Shown piece by piece: positions 9,036 through 18,286 of a stretch of 64,000 nucleotides of DNA; the stretch's first letter is position 1; each line of letters begins with the position of its first letter. Made by a program: the position numbers and the translations under genes. The notes below the pieces were generated by a model that had not been told where the DNA came from, did no database searches, and worked only from the letters and a program-made list of their open reading frames with translations. The DNA is from Spirosomataceae bacterium TFI 002 (lineage in GTDB: Bacteria; Bacteroidota; Bacteroidia; Cytophagales; Spirosomataceae). Where the stretch lies: contig LT907983.1 of the NCBI GenBank assembly GCA_900230115.1, forward strand, positions 2,976,001 to 3,040,000, written 5' to 3'.

Positions 9036-9632
9036 ATGAAAATATTCATCATTATAGCAAGCGTCATAATTGCTGCTTTTGGAGCAATACAATATTATAC
9101 AATGAGCAGTACAAACAATACCGAAAGGCAACCTTACAATACAGAAGAAAAGGAAGGTCAATTTGAAATAAGGTTTTATCCTTCGAGCACCATTGCAAGT
9201 GTAACCAAGGAAGGAGACTTCAAGAGTATGAGCAATGCTGGATTTAAGGATTTGGCAGGTTACATTTTTGGTGGAAATGCAACAGGTCAAAAAATTGCAA
9301 TGACCTCTCCAGTCATTATGGAAGAGGAGAGCAGTGAAACTAGGATGAGCTTTGTGATGCCTAGTAAATACAATAAAGAGGATTTGCCGTTGCCTAATAA
9401 CTCAAGTGTAACCTTTTCCAAAACAGAACCTGTTTATATGGCAACCATTACTTATGGTGGATTTTCTTCTGCAGACAAAGTTGAAAAGTACAAAACGGAG
9501 TTAACAAATTGGTTAGCCGAAAAAGGATTGGAGCACAAAGCACAACATATCATTATGTCTTACAACCCTCCTTATCAGTTAGTGGGTAGGGAAAATGAAG
9601 TTGCTTTCGAATTAATAGGTTATAAAAAATAA
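9036..9632 (+). CDS. SOUL family haem-binding-like protein, membrane-anchored
   Basis: I start at the ATG at 9036 rather than the GTG at 9021, since it opens with MKIFIIIASVIIAAFGAIQYY, an N-terminal signal or anchor. The protein is 198 residues. The SOUL fold is shown by FEIRFYPSSTIASV, then GFKDLAGYIFGGN, KIAMTSPVIME, TRMSFVMPSKYNKEDLPLP and YNPPYQLVGRENEVAFEL. Known relatives bind haem or tetrapyrroles; bacterial members are poorly studied. The gene stands alone between a terminator and the convergent DUF1684 gene. Confidence 0.88.
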   Translation: MKIFIIIASVIIAAFGAIQYYTMSSTNNTERQPYNTEEKEGQFEIRFYPSSTIASVTKEGDFKSMSNAGFKDLAGYIFGGNATGQKIAMTSPVIMEEESSETRMSFVMPSKYNKEDLPLPNNSSVTFSKTEPVYMATITYGGFSSADKVEKYKTELTNWLAEKGLEHKAQHIIMSYNPPYQLVGRENEVAFELIGYKK

Positions 9633-9665
9633 GTCGAAAGCACTATTGTCGCAGTTAAATCAAGA

Positions 9666-10292
9666 TTAATGCTCTTTCAGGTATTTTTTTTCACCAGCTA
9701 AAATCTCAATCTTAAGATGGTTTTCCTGTGGTGGAATAGGGCAATTGTAACCATCCGAGTAAGCACAATAAGGATTGTACGCTTTGTTGAAATCGATCAC
9801 AATAGGTTTAGATTCTAAGTCTTTCATTCTCAGGTCTAGATACTTTCCACCTCCGTAGGTTGATTTAGCATTCGTGAGGTCTTTGAAAGGCAGAAATATA
9901 TAGTCTCTATACAATGGGTTTTGTGCCAAAGCCAAACTTCTGTAAACTGCCAAAGTTTGCTTTTTGCCATTAATCTTAAAATGGAGTGTACCGAATTTTT
10001 GGTATGTCTTAGTTATTCCTGAATAGGTGGGTAGCTCAAAAGGAAGGCTGTTTTTGTCAAACTTAAATTTACACTTTACTTTATAAGCCTCATCAGCATC
10101 ATAGAAATCTAAATATGCTAAATCATCTTCTTTAAGAGGGGAATTTGGGCTTTTGAGAAACTCAGCTTTATACTCTTTTCGGTGTTCGGCTATTTCGTGA
10201 GCATAGTCTTGAGCAATTAAATTACTAAAGCTTCCCACAAAAAGGCACAATAATAGAAAACGCAGCATTCTTTTAGTATTTTTCGAGTTCAT
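9666..10292 (-). CDS. DUF1684 family secreted protein
   Basis: 208 residues with a signal peptide ending near FSNLIAQ. The mature part shows the DUF1684 pattern: HRKEYKAEFLKSPNSPL, LDFYDADEAYKVKCKF, FLPFKDLTNAKSTYGGGKYLDL and the strongly typical NPYCAYSDGYNCPIPPQENH near the C-terminus. Function of the family is unknown. It is convergent with the SOUL gene (33-base gap, no obvious terminator) and its start is only 18 bases from the start of the divergent rhomboid gene. Confidence 0.87.
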   Translation of the reverse strand: MNSKNTKRMLRFLLLCLFVGSFSNLIAQDYAHEIAEHRKEYKAEFLKSPNSPLKEDDLAYLDFYDADEAYKVKCKFKFDKNSLPFELPTYSGITKTYQKFGTLHFKINGKKQTLAVYRSLALAQNPLYRDYIFLPFKDLTNAKSTYGGGKYLDLRMKDLESKPIVIDFNKAYNPYCAYSDGYNCPIPPQENHLKIEILAGEKKYLKEH

Positions 10293-10310
10293 ATTTCAAA
10301 GCTAATCAAA

Positions 10311-10934
10311 ATGAATATTTCCCTCACTATTATTCTCATTGCTATTACGATTGCTGCAAGTTTTGTGGCATGGAAACGCAGAGATCTTAGAGATAAATGG
10401 ATACACAATCCATATAGTGCCAATAAATACAATGAATACTGGAGATTACTTACCTCAGGTTTTATTCATGCCGACTATATGCACATATTCTTTAATATGT
10501 GGGCTTTTTACCTTTTTGGAGGTTTAGTGGAGCAATACTTTACAGTGTTTTTTGGAGGGAAAGCGATTCTGATGTTTTTACTTATTTACCTAGGTGGAAT
10601 TGTCGTTGCGAATATTCCTGATTTTATTCAACATAAAAATAACCCATCTTTTAACTCATTAGGTGCATCAGGAGGTGTTTCATCTATCGTATTTTGTGCA
10701 GTTATTTTGCAGCCAACAATGGAGCTCATGATTTTTCCAATCCCAATTCCGATGCCCGCATATATTTTCGCATTACTCTATGTTGCCTATTCGGTATACA
10801 TGGAAAAACGACAAATGGATAATGTAAATCACATGGCACACTTGTGGGGAGCAATATGGGGAGTGGTGTTTATAGCAGCAACTCAGCCACAAACTTTGGG
10901 TAACTTTATGAACCAAATAACGAGCTCTTTCTAA
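10311..10934 (+). CDS. Rhomboid family intramembrane serine protease
   Basis: 207 residues with about six hydrophobic segments. The expected catalytic pieces are present: HIFFN (58-62, the conserved loop/TM2 His and Asn), GASGG with nucleophile Ser120, and NHMAHLWGAIWG with catalytic His177. It should cleave membrane-spanning substrates in the inner membrane. The next gene, a membrane LytTR regulator, begins three bases after its stop codon, so the two form an operon; a proteolysis-linked regulatory role is only a guess. Confidence 0.9.
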   Translation: MNISLTIILIAITIAASFVAWKRRDLRDKWIHNPYSANKYNEYWRLLTSGFIHADYMHIFFNMWAFYLFGGLVEQYFTVFFGGKAILMFLLIYLGGIVVANIPDFIQHKNNPSFNSLGASGGVSSIVFCAVILQPTMELMIFPIPIPMPAYIFALLYVAYSVYMEKRQMDNVNHMAHLWGAIWGVVFIAATQPQTLGNFMNQITSSF

Positions 10935-10937
10935 AGG

Positions 10938-11795
10938 ATGAAAAAGGTATTTTCGGTCTTGAGTCAACCCTATCCTTTTGAGAGTTATAAAAATAGGTCA
11001 CATGTCAGAAAACTTATAGGTATTTTGGCTCAAGGGGCATTTATTGCACTTTTTTTAATTTTATTCAAGCCCTTTGATATCTCTCGTTGGAATCATCCAC
11101 ACCTAACACTTACTTTGATAGGTTTTGGGCTTGTTACTTCTTTGGCAGGACTATTCATCCAATTTATTATTGTACCCGCTTTTCCGAAATATTTTACAGA
11201 AGATAAATGGACTGTGGGTAGAGAAATCCTGCTGCTATTGTTGCTTATACTCTTTATTGCTTTGGGGAATTTAGCTTTACTCATATTTGTGGGTGCTCAG
11301 AGCTTTACCTTTTGGAACTTCATAAACAATGTTTTATCGGTTGTTATATTGGGGGCTTTTCCTATCAGTTTTGGGATACTAATCAATTATATTTTTCAAC
11401 TTCGAAAGTTTCAAAAACAAGTACAGGTTCGACCTCACGAGCAGTCGATCAATAGTTTTAAAGAAATAAAATTGGTTGCAGAAAATGAGAAAGACAGCTT
11501 GACTTTTAAATTGGAAAATCTTCAGTATATTGAGTCGGCAGATAATTATGCGATTATTTATCTTATTGAAAACGGAGCTCAGCGTAAAGAGATGTTACGT
11601 AGCAGTCTTACTAGATTGTTAAGTCAAATAAACGATTCGGAAGTTGTAAGATGTCATAGATCTTATATTGTAAACCTCTCGCAAGTGCAAGAAGTTAGTG
11701 GCAATGCTCAAGGATATAAACTCCACCTCGAAAACTGTGATGCACTTGTTCCGGTGGCTCGTAAATACTCCGAAATTGTTGAAAAGCTAAAGTGA
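10938..11795 (+). CDS. Membrane-anchored LytTR transcription regulator
   Basis: 285 residues. Four hydrophobic helices occupy about residues 25-150 (for example LIGILAQGAFIALFLILF and ILLLLLLILFIALGNLALLI). A short coiled linker follows, then a LytTR DNA-binding domain (about 170-285) with LENLQYIESADNYAIIYL, VRCHRSYIVNLSQVQEV and LVPVARKYSEIV. There is no receiver domain, so the signal probably comes through the membrane part. It follows the rhomboid gene by three bases. Targets are unknown. Confidence 0.88.
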   Translation: MKKVFSVLSQPYPFESYKNRSHVRKLIGILAQGAFIALFLILFKPFDISRWNHPHLTLTLIGFGLVTSLAGLFIQFIIVPAFPKYFTEDKWTVGREILLLLLLILFIALGNLALLIFVGAQSFTFWNFINNVLSVVILGAFPISFGILINYIFQLRKFQKQVQVRPHEQSINSFKEIKLVAENEKDSLTFKLENLQYIESADNYAIIYLIENGAQRKEMLRSSLTRLLSQINDSEVVRCHRSYIVNLSQVQEVSGNAQGYKLHLENCDALVPVARKYSEIVEKLK

Positions 11796-11891
11796 TTTTT
11801 AGCTAAATCGCTTTGTCAAACATCCCAAAAGCTTACTAAATAGCCCTTTCCTTTGTCATTGAGCCCCAATCATTGACCAACACCCCTTTCT

Positions 11892-11923
11892 TTTGTTTCG
11901 AGGTTTTGAGCCCCTTATGTTTG
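11892..11923 (+). promoter_or_regulatory. Bacteroidota-type promoter for the DUF2141 gene
   Basis: TTTG (11892-11895), a 20-base spacer, then TATGTTTG (11916-11923), both matching the phylum consensus. Transcription would start near 11930, about 33 bases before the chosen start codon. Confidence 0.65.
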
Positions 11924-11962
11924 CCAATGTCAATAACGACAAGTACTAACAAACATAAAAAA

Positions 11963-12373
11963 ATGAAAAATTTACTAAGTCTTATCGCCTTCTTATTTAT
12001 AACAAACATTGCATTCGGTCAGGAGAAATATAAAGTTACTGTGAAGGTAATGGCACCGGGAGAAAATTTCGTGGCATACCTAATAGATGGAGATCAAAAC
12101 TTCCCAGGCCCAACACCAACAAGTAAATTATTGAAAGTAAAAGGTGATGGTACGTCTGCAACATTTGAGTTTGAAGAAGTATTAACTGGCACCTACGCTG
12201 TGTTCGTATTTAATGATAAAAATAATAATAGCTCACTGGATATGAATGGACAAATGCCAGCTGAACCATTTGGGTATTCAAAATACATTGTAATGGGGCC
12301 TCCAATGTGGGAAGATTGTTCTTTTACTGTTGAGGAAGATGTCGAAATAAGTGTAAGACTCGTGACATTGTAA
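11963..12373 (+). CDS. DUF2141 family secreted protein
   Basis: The frame opens at 11873, but the start at 11963 fits both the promoter and the signal peptide (MKNLLSLIAFLFITNIAFGQ), giving 136 residues. The mature part shows DUF2141 features: LKVKGDGTSATFEFEEVLTGTYAVFVFNDKNNNSSLDMN, that is a beta-strand module with an Asp/Asn-rich loop, then PAEPFGYS. Family function is unknown; it is a small beta-sandwich in the periplasm or outside. A membrane-protein gene follows after 37 bases. Confidence 0.85.
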   Translation: MKNLLSLIAFLFITNIAFGQEKYKVTVKVMAPGENFVAYLIDGDQNFPGPTPTSKLLKVKGDGTSATFEFEEVLTGTYAVFVFNDKNNNSSLDMNGQMPAEPFGYSKYIVMGPPMWEDCSFTVEEDVEISVRLVTL

Positions 12374-12410
12374 ATCGGATTTTTGATAGCTCATTTAAAC
12401 CATACATATT

Positions 12411-13130
12411 ATGAAAACGCTCGTTTTTCAATCTGTTCTTTTTCTTCATGTCATTGCAGGGGTTATTGCACTCGTCACTGGGTTAGTTGCAATGTTTGCA
12501 CCCAAGAAAGGTGGTAAGCTGCACAATGTTACTGGGTTGATGTTTTACTACTCAATGGCTTTTGTTTTTGTTTCTTCAGTGATATTTTTCATTCTTGAAC
12601 CAAGTAGCCTGAAGTACCAGTTTTTTCTAGCAATAGGTGTGGTGAGTTTTTATCCTATCTATACTGGGAGGAGTGTACTGTACATGAAAAAGCAAATCAA
12701 TACTGGCTTGTTTCATAAAAGCTTGGCGGTTTTGGCCGTATTAACAGGAATTGGAATGCTTGTGTATGGCAACCTTGGGGCGGCTCCTTCTCAGTATCAA
12801 ATTCTGTTTAATGTATTTGGCGTAATTTTAATTCTGAATGGACTGGGGGATGTAAGGGTTTATTTTGGACTAAAACCTACAGCGAAAAACTACTGGTTAA
12901 TGGCTCATATTGGTAAAATGCTTGGTGGGTATTCTGCTGCACTTACAGCTTTTATGGTCAATGTGGTACCACGTTATTTACCCGCACATACTTCTATGTT
13001 TGTTTTTATTGCGATGTGGACCTTGCCAGCAATCGTGCTTACCTTTTATGCTGCTTTTGTAAGAAAAAAATATAGTCCTAAAGTAAAAGCTTCACCAAGG
13101 GTTAAGAAACTAGAATTGGAAATTGCTTAA
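12411..13130 (+). CDS. Multi-pass membrane protein, DUF2306-like
   Basis: 239 residues with about seven hydrophobic helices. LFLHVIAGVIALVTGLVAMFAPKKGGKLHNVTGLMFYY at the N-terminus puts conserved His residues in helix 1 and before helix 2, and a matching MAHIGKMLGGYSAALTAF helix comes later, a pattern I associate with DUF2306-like proteins. The paired His residues could hold a cofactor such as haem, but this is inference. It ends in a short basic tail. It is probably cotranscribed with the DUF2141 gene. Confidence 0.6.
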   Translation: MKTLVFQSVLFLHVIAGVIALVTGLVAMFAPKKGGKLHNVTGLMFYYSMAFVFVSSVIFFILEPSSLKYQFFLAIGVVSFYPIYTGRSVLYMKKQINTGLFHKSLAVLAVLTGIGMLVYGNLGAAPSQYQILFNVFGVILILNGLGDVRVYFGLKPTAKNYWLMAHIGKMLGGYSAALTAFMVNVVPRYLPAHTSMFVFIAMWTLPAIVLTFYAAFVRKKYSPKVKASPRVKKLELEIA

Positions 13131-13210
13131 GATACTTTTCACATTAGAAAGATTTCTTTTGATAACAATTTATTGAATCTGAAAAACGGACTTTAGTGCT
13201 TCTAAATAAG

Positions 13211-13218
13211 TAGGTTTG
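13211..13218 (+). promoter_or_regulatory. Possible -7 element for the secreted nuclease gene
   Basis: TAGGTTTG matches TAnnTTTG and lies 20 bases before the start codon at 13239. No convincing -33 element is seen at the usual spacing. Confidence 0.35.
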
Positions 13219-13238
13219 TAGGCAAATTCGAATCAACA

Positions 13239-16013
13239 ATGCTTAGAAGCTTTCCTTTAATCATTCTCGTACTCCTTGGGAGTATTTCTATCTCTTTTGC
13301 CCAGGTTAATCTAACAGGTACAAGTTATAATGAAAATTTTGATGGACTAAATACAGGTTTGCCAGTTGGCTGGACAGTTAGAACGGGAGCCTCTGCAAGT
13401 AGTCTGGGAAATGAAGAAGTTTTTGACCCAGCACACAAAACATGGGCTAGTACAAGTGGTGGTTATAGGAATTGTGGCTCAGGCGATCTCACGCTAACAA
13501 GTTCAAACAAAGATACAAACCCAAATCGTGGCTTAGCAATTAGACAATCGGGTGTTTTTGGAGATCCTGGTGCTGCCTTTACGGTACAATTTGCCAATAC
13601 TTTGGGATTTGAAAATTTTCAATTATCGTTTAAGCTACAATCTCTCAATAGTACAAGTCCTAGAGTAACAGAGTGGCAAGTTCAGTGGGCTAGCGGAGCG
13701 AATCCAACCGTTTTTAATACTGTAATTTGCACACCAGCATTCAATAGTACAGGTGGAAATACGATTTCAAATACAACTGTTTCTTGCTTTTTGCCTGCTA
13801 GTTTTGAAGATATCTCTTCACCTGTTTGGGTAAGAATAGTTGCTTTAAGTAGCACGACAGGGGCTGGTAATAGGGTAACTTCAGGAATTGACGATTTTCA
13901 ATTGACGTACAATGTGATTGATCCACTAGCACCGAAAGTTAAAATAGTTTCAAATTTTAATTCTTTCTCAGCAATTGAAAATAGCCCATCTCCAATTCAA
14001 GATTTTGTTTTCTCTGCAGTTAACCTAACTGATACTGCTAAAATATTTGCCCCTACGGGTTACGAAATTGCTTTTGATAATACTTTCAATGACACTTTGT
14101 TTTTAATTCCTCCAGTTTCAGGAACAATAGAAGATACTCTTGTAAAAATAAGACTTGCCGGAATTACAGCTGGTACTTATAACGGAAATTTGATGTCCCA
14201 AAGCCCTGGGGCTAATACCTTAAATGTGCCTTTGACTGGGGTTTCGAATGCAGCAATTGTAGGATTGAATAGTATCTCAGTCATAAAAGGAATGGTAGCG
14301 GGAACTACTGTTGCAGCCAGTGGACGTGTAAGTGTTGCCCGACAATTTGGTGGAAATCAAATATTCATTCAGGATAACACAGGCGGAATATCCGTTTATA
14401 AATATTCAGGAAACTTAGTTTACGAAAACGGTTTGGTCATAGGTGACTCAGTACTTGTAGAAGGAGAATTGGGCGTTTTTAATGGTTTAACGCAGATAAA
14501 CCTTACCAATATTAACAAGGTGAATGTTCCTGCAATAGCACCCACTCCATTGCTTATAGATGAATCAGATATTTTACTTCATGAGGGTGAGCTTGTGAAA
14601 GTCAATGGAGTTCTTATTCCTGGAATTCTGGAAATGGATGGGCAGCGAAATTATACTTTTGATCCAGTGGATGTAAGAATTGCTAGTCCAAATAACTCAC
14701 TAGGTTATGTAAATCCACTTGTAGGTTCATTTGTAGCCTCTGGAACTGGGGAAGTTATTGGGGTTGCTGGACGATTCTACGACAATTCGCAATTGTTGCC
14801 AAGATTATTAAGTGACATTGTTGTCACTGGTCCTCCTCCTCCTGGAGCCTCTGATGAAACTTTTGAAACGAGTGAGTCTTTGGATGTTGTTGCATGGAAC
14901 TTGGAATGGTTTGGTTCTTCAAATTATGGGCCCACAAACGAAGCTCTTCAAAAATCGAATATCAAAACAACTATCAAAACCTTAAATGCTGACCTTTTTA
15001 CTTTTACGGAAGTTTCCAATTTGATTGAGTTTGAAAGCTTAGTTGCTGAGTTGAATTCAGAAGGATACACTTATAATGATACCTGTAGCTCTCGATTGTC
15101 ATATGAGGATCTTGGTGAGGATGGACAACGAATTTGCTTTTTGTACAAACCTTCTGTCTTTAGTAATGTCACTGCAAAGCATATGTTCCAAAGCTTGGAC
15201 GATTCACTCAATAATATGCTTATCCCAACTGTCTTGACCAGCTTTCCTGATGATGAGAAATCGCGTTTTTGGGCATCAGGTAGACTGCCATTTATACTCA
15301 CTGCCGATGTTAGCTTGCCTAGTCAGCCAGTAACCAACATTAGTTTTGTAGGGGTTCATGCAAGAGCAAATACTAGTACGAATCCTACCGAGGCTTTGAG
15401 TAGGTACAATATGAGGAAGTTTGATGTAGAAGCTCTCAAAGATAGTTTGACAGCATATTATCCTGATAGTGCTATCATTATGCTCGGAGACTTTAACGAC
15501 GATTTGGATTTTACGGTTGCAAACAATGCTGGAGTGCCAGATAATGTGTCGAGTTATGAGGCGTACATAAATGATCCCACTTCATATAAATTAGTCTCTA
15601 GAGAACTGAGTCTAAAAGGGAAGAAAAGTACAACAGGCTTTAGTGACATGATTGATCATCTTATTACGAGTAATGAACTCTCAAGTCAATATATCCCTAC
15701 TTCGGTGCGAGTAGGTAACCCAGAAGCTTATATTGCAGCCTACGCCTCTACTACTACTGACCACTATCCAGTTATGGCGAGATTTAACCTTGCAAATATT
15801 TGTGCAAGTGCCGTGGTAGAAACAGTAGCCATTTCAACTGGCACGTCGAAAGTTGAAGCTGGTTATAGTGTAACCGCAAGCAATAGTATTTCGGGCGGAG
15901 CAAATGTGACTTACGATGCTAATAACTTTGTATTGCTTGAACCTGGCTTTACTATTTCAGCTGCTGATAATACAGTTTTTAAAGCTGTGATAGATGGTTG
16001 TGGTGGTAATTGA
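13239..16013 (+). CDS. Secreted endonuclease/exonuclease/phosphatase-family protein with OB-fold and coathanger domains
   Basis: 924 residues. The order is a signal peptide (ending near SISFAQ), an N-terminal beta-rich domain (YNENFDGLNTGLPVGWTV), a second beta domain, an OB-fold-like segment (IFIQDNTGGISVY...GDSVLVEGELGVFNGL, about 345-430), a catalytic EEP domain (about 550-850) with DVVAWNLEWFG, FVGVHARANT, MLGDFNDDLDF and TTDHYPVMARF, and a C-terminal module (853-924; VEAGYSVTASNSI, LLEPGFTI, VIDGC) like the three-coathanger stack domain of Cytophaga relatives. It should cleave phosphodiester bonds outside the cell, perhaps extracellular DNA. The C-terminal module suggests delivery to the surface, possibly by type IX secretion; this is inference. 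Confidence 0.85.
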   Translation: MLRSFPLIILVLLGSISISFAQVNLTGTSYNENFDGLNTGLPVGWTVRTGASASSLGNEEVFDPAHKTWASTSGGYRNCGSGDLTLTSSNKDTNPNRGLAIRQSGVFGDPGAAFTVQFANTLGFENFQLSFKLQSLNSTSPRVTEWQVQWASGANPTVFNTVICTPAFNSTGGNTISNTTVSCFLPASFEDISSPVWVRIVALSSTTGAGNRVTSGIDDFQLTYNVIDPLAPKVKIVSNFNSFSAIENSPSPIQDFVFSAVNLTDTAKIFAPTGYEIAFDNTFNDTLFLIPPVSGTIEDTLVKIRLAGITAGTYNGNLMSQSPGANTLNVPLTGVSNAAIVGLNSISVIKGMVAGTTVAASGRVSVARQFGGNQIFIQDNTGGISVYKYSGNLVYENGLVIGDSVLVEGELGVFNGLTQINLTNINKVNVPAIAPTPLLIDESDILLHEGELVKVNGVLIPGILEMDGQRNYTFDPVDVRIASPNNSLGYVNPLVGSFVASGTGEVIGVAGRFYDNSQLLPRLLSDIVVTGPPPPGASDETFETSESLDVVAWNLEWFGSSNYGPTNEALQKSNIKTTIKTLNADLFTFTEVSNLIEFESLVAELNSEGYTYNDTCSSRLSYEDLGEDGQRICFLYKPSVFSNVTAKHMFQSLDDSLNNMLIPTVLTSFPDDEKSRFWASGRLPFILTADVSLPSQPVTNISFVGVHARANTSTNPTEALSRYNMRKFDVEALKDSLTAYYPDSAIIMLGDFNDDLDFTVANNAGVPDNVSSYEAYINDPTSYKLVSRELSLKGKKSTTGFSDMIDHLITSNELSSQYIPTSVRVGNPEAYIAAYASTTTDHYPVMARFNLANICASAVVETVAISTGTSKVEAGYSVTASNSISGGANVTYDANNFVLLEPGFTISAADNTVFKAVIDGCGGN

Positions 16014-16072
16014 ATCAAACCTTAAAAAACTAAAACAGCGAAAATGGTTGTTGAAATTTCTTAAATTTAATT

Positions 16073-17164
16073 ATGGAAAACAGACGTTCATTTATCAAAA
16101 AAGCTGGGTTAGGGCTTGGGGCAATGACAATTGCTGGTAGTTCATTTTCTTTTTTTGAAGGGAAAAAGTTAAATGTTGCATTAGTTGGGTTAGGTCGATA
16201 TGCCAATTATATGGCAGAAGGAATTGCAGTTTCCAAATATTGTAAGGTTGCTGGAATAGTTACTGGCAGCCCAGAGAAAGTGCCTATTTGGAGAGAAAAA
16301 TATAATATACCTCTCAAGAATTGTTACAATTACGACAACTTCGATTCTATAGCTAATAATCCAGATATCGATGTCATTTACGTCATCTTGCCTAATGCGA
16401 TGCATAAGGAATATGTGATTCGTGCTGCTCAAGCTGGTAAACACGTAATTGTAGAAAAACCTATGGCAACCAATGCTCAAGATTGCCTAGAGATGATTGA
16501 AGCTTGTAAAAAAGCAAAAGTTCAGTTAGCCGTAGGTTATCGATTGCACTTTGAACCATATAATATGGAAATGATGCGTCTCGGTCAAGAGAAGGTATTT
16601 GGGCAAGTTAAACTAGTAGAGGCATCTCTCGGCTATAATATTTCCGCAAGGGCAGATGCCGATGATTGGCATTTTAAGAAAGCACTTTCTGGTGGCGGAC
16701 CACTTCAAAACCTTGGTGTATATTGTGTACAAGCTGCTAGGTATATTACTGGAGAAGAACCAGTTTCTGTTACAGCACAGTTTGGGCCTGTAACAAACAA
16801 AGAACTTTACAAAGAAGTGGAAGAGTCAATTTACTGGCAAATGGAGTTTCCTAGTGGTGCTGTGTCCACTTCTTCCAGTACCAATGCCTGTGGGATTGAT
16901 AGGTTATTTGCTAGTGCCGAAAATGGAAACTTTGAACTCAGTCCAGCAATTAGTTATGGACCATTTGTAGGAAAGTCAAGTAATGGCCCTTTTGATTTCC
17001 CTCAAACCAATCAGCAACAGGTTCAAATGGATGAAATGGCGAAAATTCTACTAAATAAAAAAACTTTTCCTGATCACATAAGCGGACTTGAAGGCTGGAA
17101 AGACATGAAAGTTATTGATGCGGTTTATAAGGCTGCTGAGACGGGGGAAAGGGTGATTTTATAA
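16073..17164 (+). CDS. Gfo/Idh/MocA family oxidoreductase with Tat-type signal
   Basis: 363 residues. The N-terminus NRRSFIKKAGLGLGAMTIAGSS carries the twin-arginine pattern, so folded export with bound NAD(P) is likely. The Rossmann segment LNVALVGLGRYA follows (33-44), then ILPNAMHKEYVIRAAQAGKHVIVEKPMATNAQ, where EKPMA (128-132) holds the catalytic-region Lys, and GGGPLQNLGVYCVQAARYITG in the C-terminal substrate domain. Close family members include glucose-fructose oxidoreductase. The substrate is probably a sugar. It starts 59 bases after the secreted nuclease gene and ends before a strong terminator. Confidence 0.9.
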   Translation: MENRRSFIKKAGLGLGAMTIAGSSFSFFEGKKLNVALVGLGRYANYMAEGIAVSKYCKVAGIVTGSPEKVPIWREKYNIPLKNCYNYDNFDSIANNPDIDVIYVILPNAMHKEYVIRAAQAGKHVIVEKPMATNAQDCLEMIEACKKAKVQLAVGYRLHFEPYNMEMMRLGQEKVFGQVKLVEASLGYNISARADADDWHFKKALSGGGPLQNLGVYCVQAARYITGEEPVSVTAQFGPVTNKELYKEVEESIYWQMEFPSGAVSTSSSTNACGIDRLFASAENGNFELSPAISYGPFVGKSSNGPFDFPQTNQQQVQMDEMAKILLNKKTFPDHISGLEGWKDMKVIDAVYKAAETGERVIL

Positions 17165-17228
17165 GCAGTCAAAATTCACTATTTTTTTTAAAAAGCAGAA
17201 AAGCATTTTATGAAGACGTATTAATACT

Positions 17229-17259
17229 AAAGAACACCGCTTTTGAGGCGGTGTTCTTT
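17229..17259. terminator. Bidirectional terminator between convergent genes
   Basis: AAAGAACACCGC (17229-17240) and GCGGTGTTCTTT (17248-17259) form a perfect 12-bp stem around a 7-base loop. The flanks are only moderately A/T-rich. It separates the oxidoreductase gene from the convergent secreted-protein gene. Confidence 0.75.
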
Positions 17260-17285
17260 GAATTAGACATTTGACCAATAAGATA

Positions 17286-18275
17286 TTATTCTTCGTAGGT
17301 AATTAGAATTGTCACGGGTTTACTTAAAATGTTGGCACTATTACCTGCAACATTGTAAACTCTTATGTTTGAATTGTCGTGTATATAATCAAATTGATAA
17401 TTATTATGATAAAGATGACTTTTTGAAACATAAGCTGTTGTCGAATAATTAACATGAATATCGACAGCCAAAATCTTGTGAGTCCCAAGTATACCGTGCG
17501 GAATATTTACCGAAGCCCCCTCGGTACTGGCGGTTGTTCCGGTTATTTTTTTCATCTTAATAAGTGGGGCATCTGATGCAGAACTTCCTAGTCGTGTATA
17601 TCCTTCGTGAATAATTTTCCCATCTCCTGTTAGAGATATAATATTTCCTACTGGTGCATCTTTACTATATAGGTGTAGTCGTGAATCACTTGCATTGGTT
17701 TCAATTTTAGATGCAATTACGAAATTACCTGTTTTGCCTAGAGACTCAAATGCAATCCGGTTAAATCCACTTGATGTGTGCAATAACCTTAAACTCGCGT
17801 AGTCGTCGTTTGTTGATCCATTAGGAATGTCCAGTTTGGCACCTGGGTTTAAGCTTCCTAGACCGACATCACCACTACTTTTGATGGTTAAAACCTCGGT
17901 GTCTAATAATCCACCACTAACTCTTCCAAGTCTCAATCTAAAATCCGTCCCGATTGCGGATCCCGTCCAGTTCTCAGCTGCTTCAAAAGTCATTTGCCCA
18001 CCTGTTTGAAAACCTGACAATCCAGTAAATCCTTTAGACGCAATGGTTAGCAAATCTTGCCCGTTTGTAACTGCGGCGTCATTTCCACTTAACTCCCTAC
18101 TCCTAAATCCGGTCAGTTGTGCACCAACAAAAGAGTTCGTTTTAAGCTTTTTTATTTCAACTTCGGCATCGATACCTTCTGCAGTGGTTTCATTTGGTGT
18201 GATGGTCACACTCTGTCCGTACGCTATAAATGTGCTTAGAAATAGAGCACCAAAAAGTAGTTTAATTCTTTTCAT
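17286..18275 (-). CDS. Secreted beta-rich protein of unknown function (tail-fibre-like wording)
   Basis: 329 residues with a signal peptide (MKRIKLLFGALFLSTFIAYG). The body holds low-complexity beta phrases such as LTIKSSGDVGLGSLNPGAKLDI, LRLLHTSSGFNRIAFES and ISLTGDGKIIHEGYTRLGSS, a style seen in Bacteroidota surface proteins that resemble phage tail-fibre shafts. No catalytic motif or S74-type chaperone is seen, and no phage genes are nearby. The C-terminal 90 residues (ILGTHKILAVDIHVNYST...) may be a separate globular domain. It lies 11 bases after the LytTR gene's stop codon and so may be cotranscribed with it. I cannot assign a function. Confidence 0.7.
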   Translation of the reverse strand: MKRIKLLFGALFLSTFIAYGQSVTITPNETTAEGIDAEVEIKKLKTNSFVGAQLTGFRSRELSGNDAAVTNGQDLLTIASKGFTGLSGFQTGGQMTFEAAENWTGSAIGTDFRLRLGRVSGGLLDTEVLTIKSSGDVGLGSLNPGAKLDIPNGSTNDDYASLRLLHTSSGFNRIAFESLGKTGNFVIASKIETNASDSRLHLYSKDAPVGNIISLTGDGKIIHEGYTRLGSSASDAPLIKMKKITGTTASTEGASVNIPHGILGTHKILAVDIHVNYSTTAYVSKSHLYHNNYQFDYIHDNSNIRVYNVAGNSANILSKPVTILITYEE

Positions 18276-18286
18276 CGTTTTATTAT

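Noticed and set aside
17286-18275. Prophage tail-fibre gene
   Set aside because: It has a signal peptide and no phage structural, integrase or lysis genes nearby.
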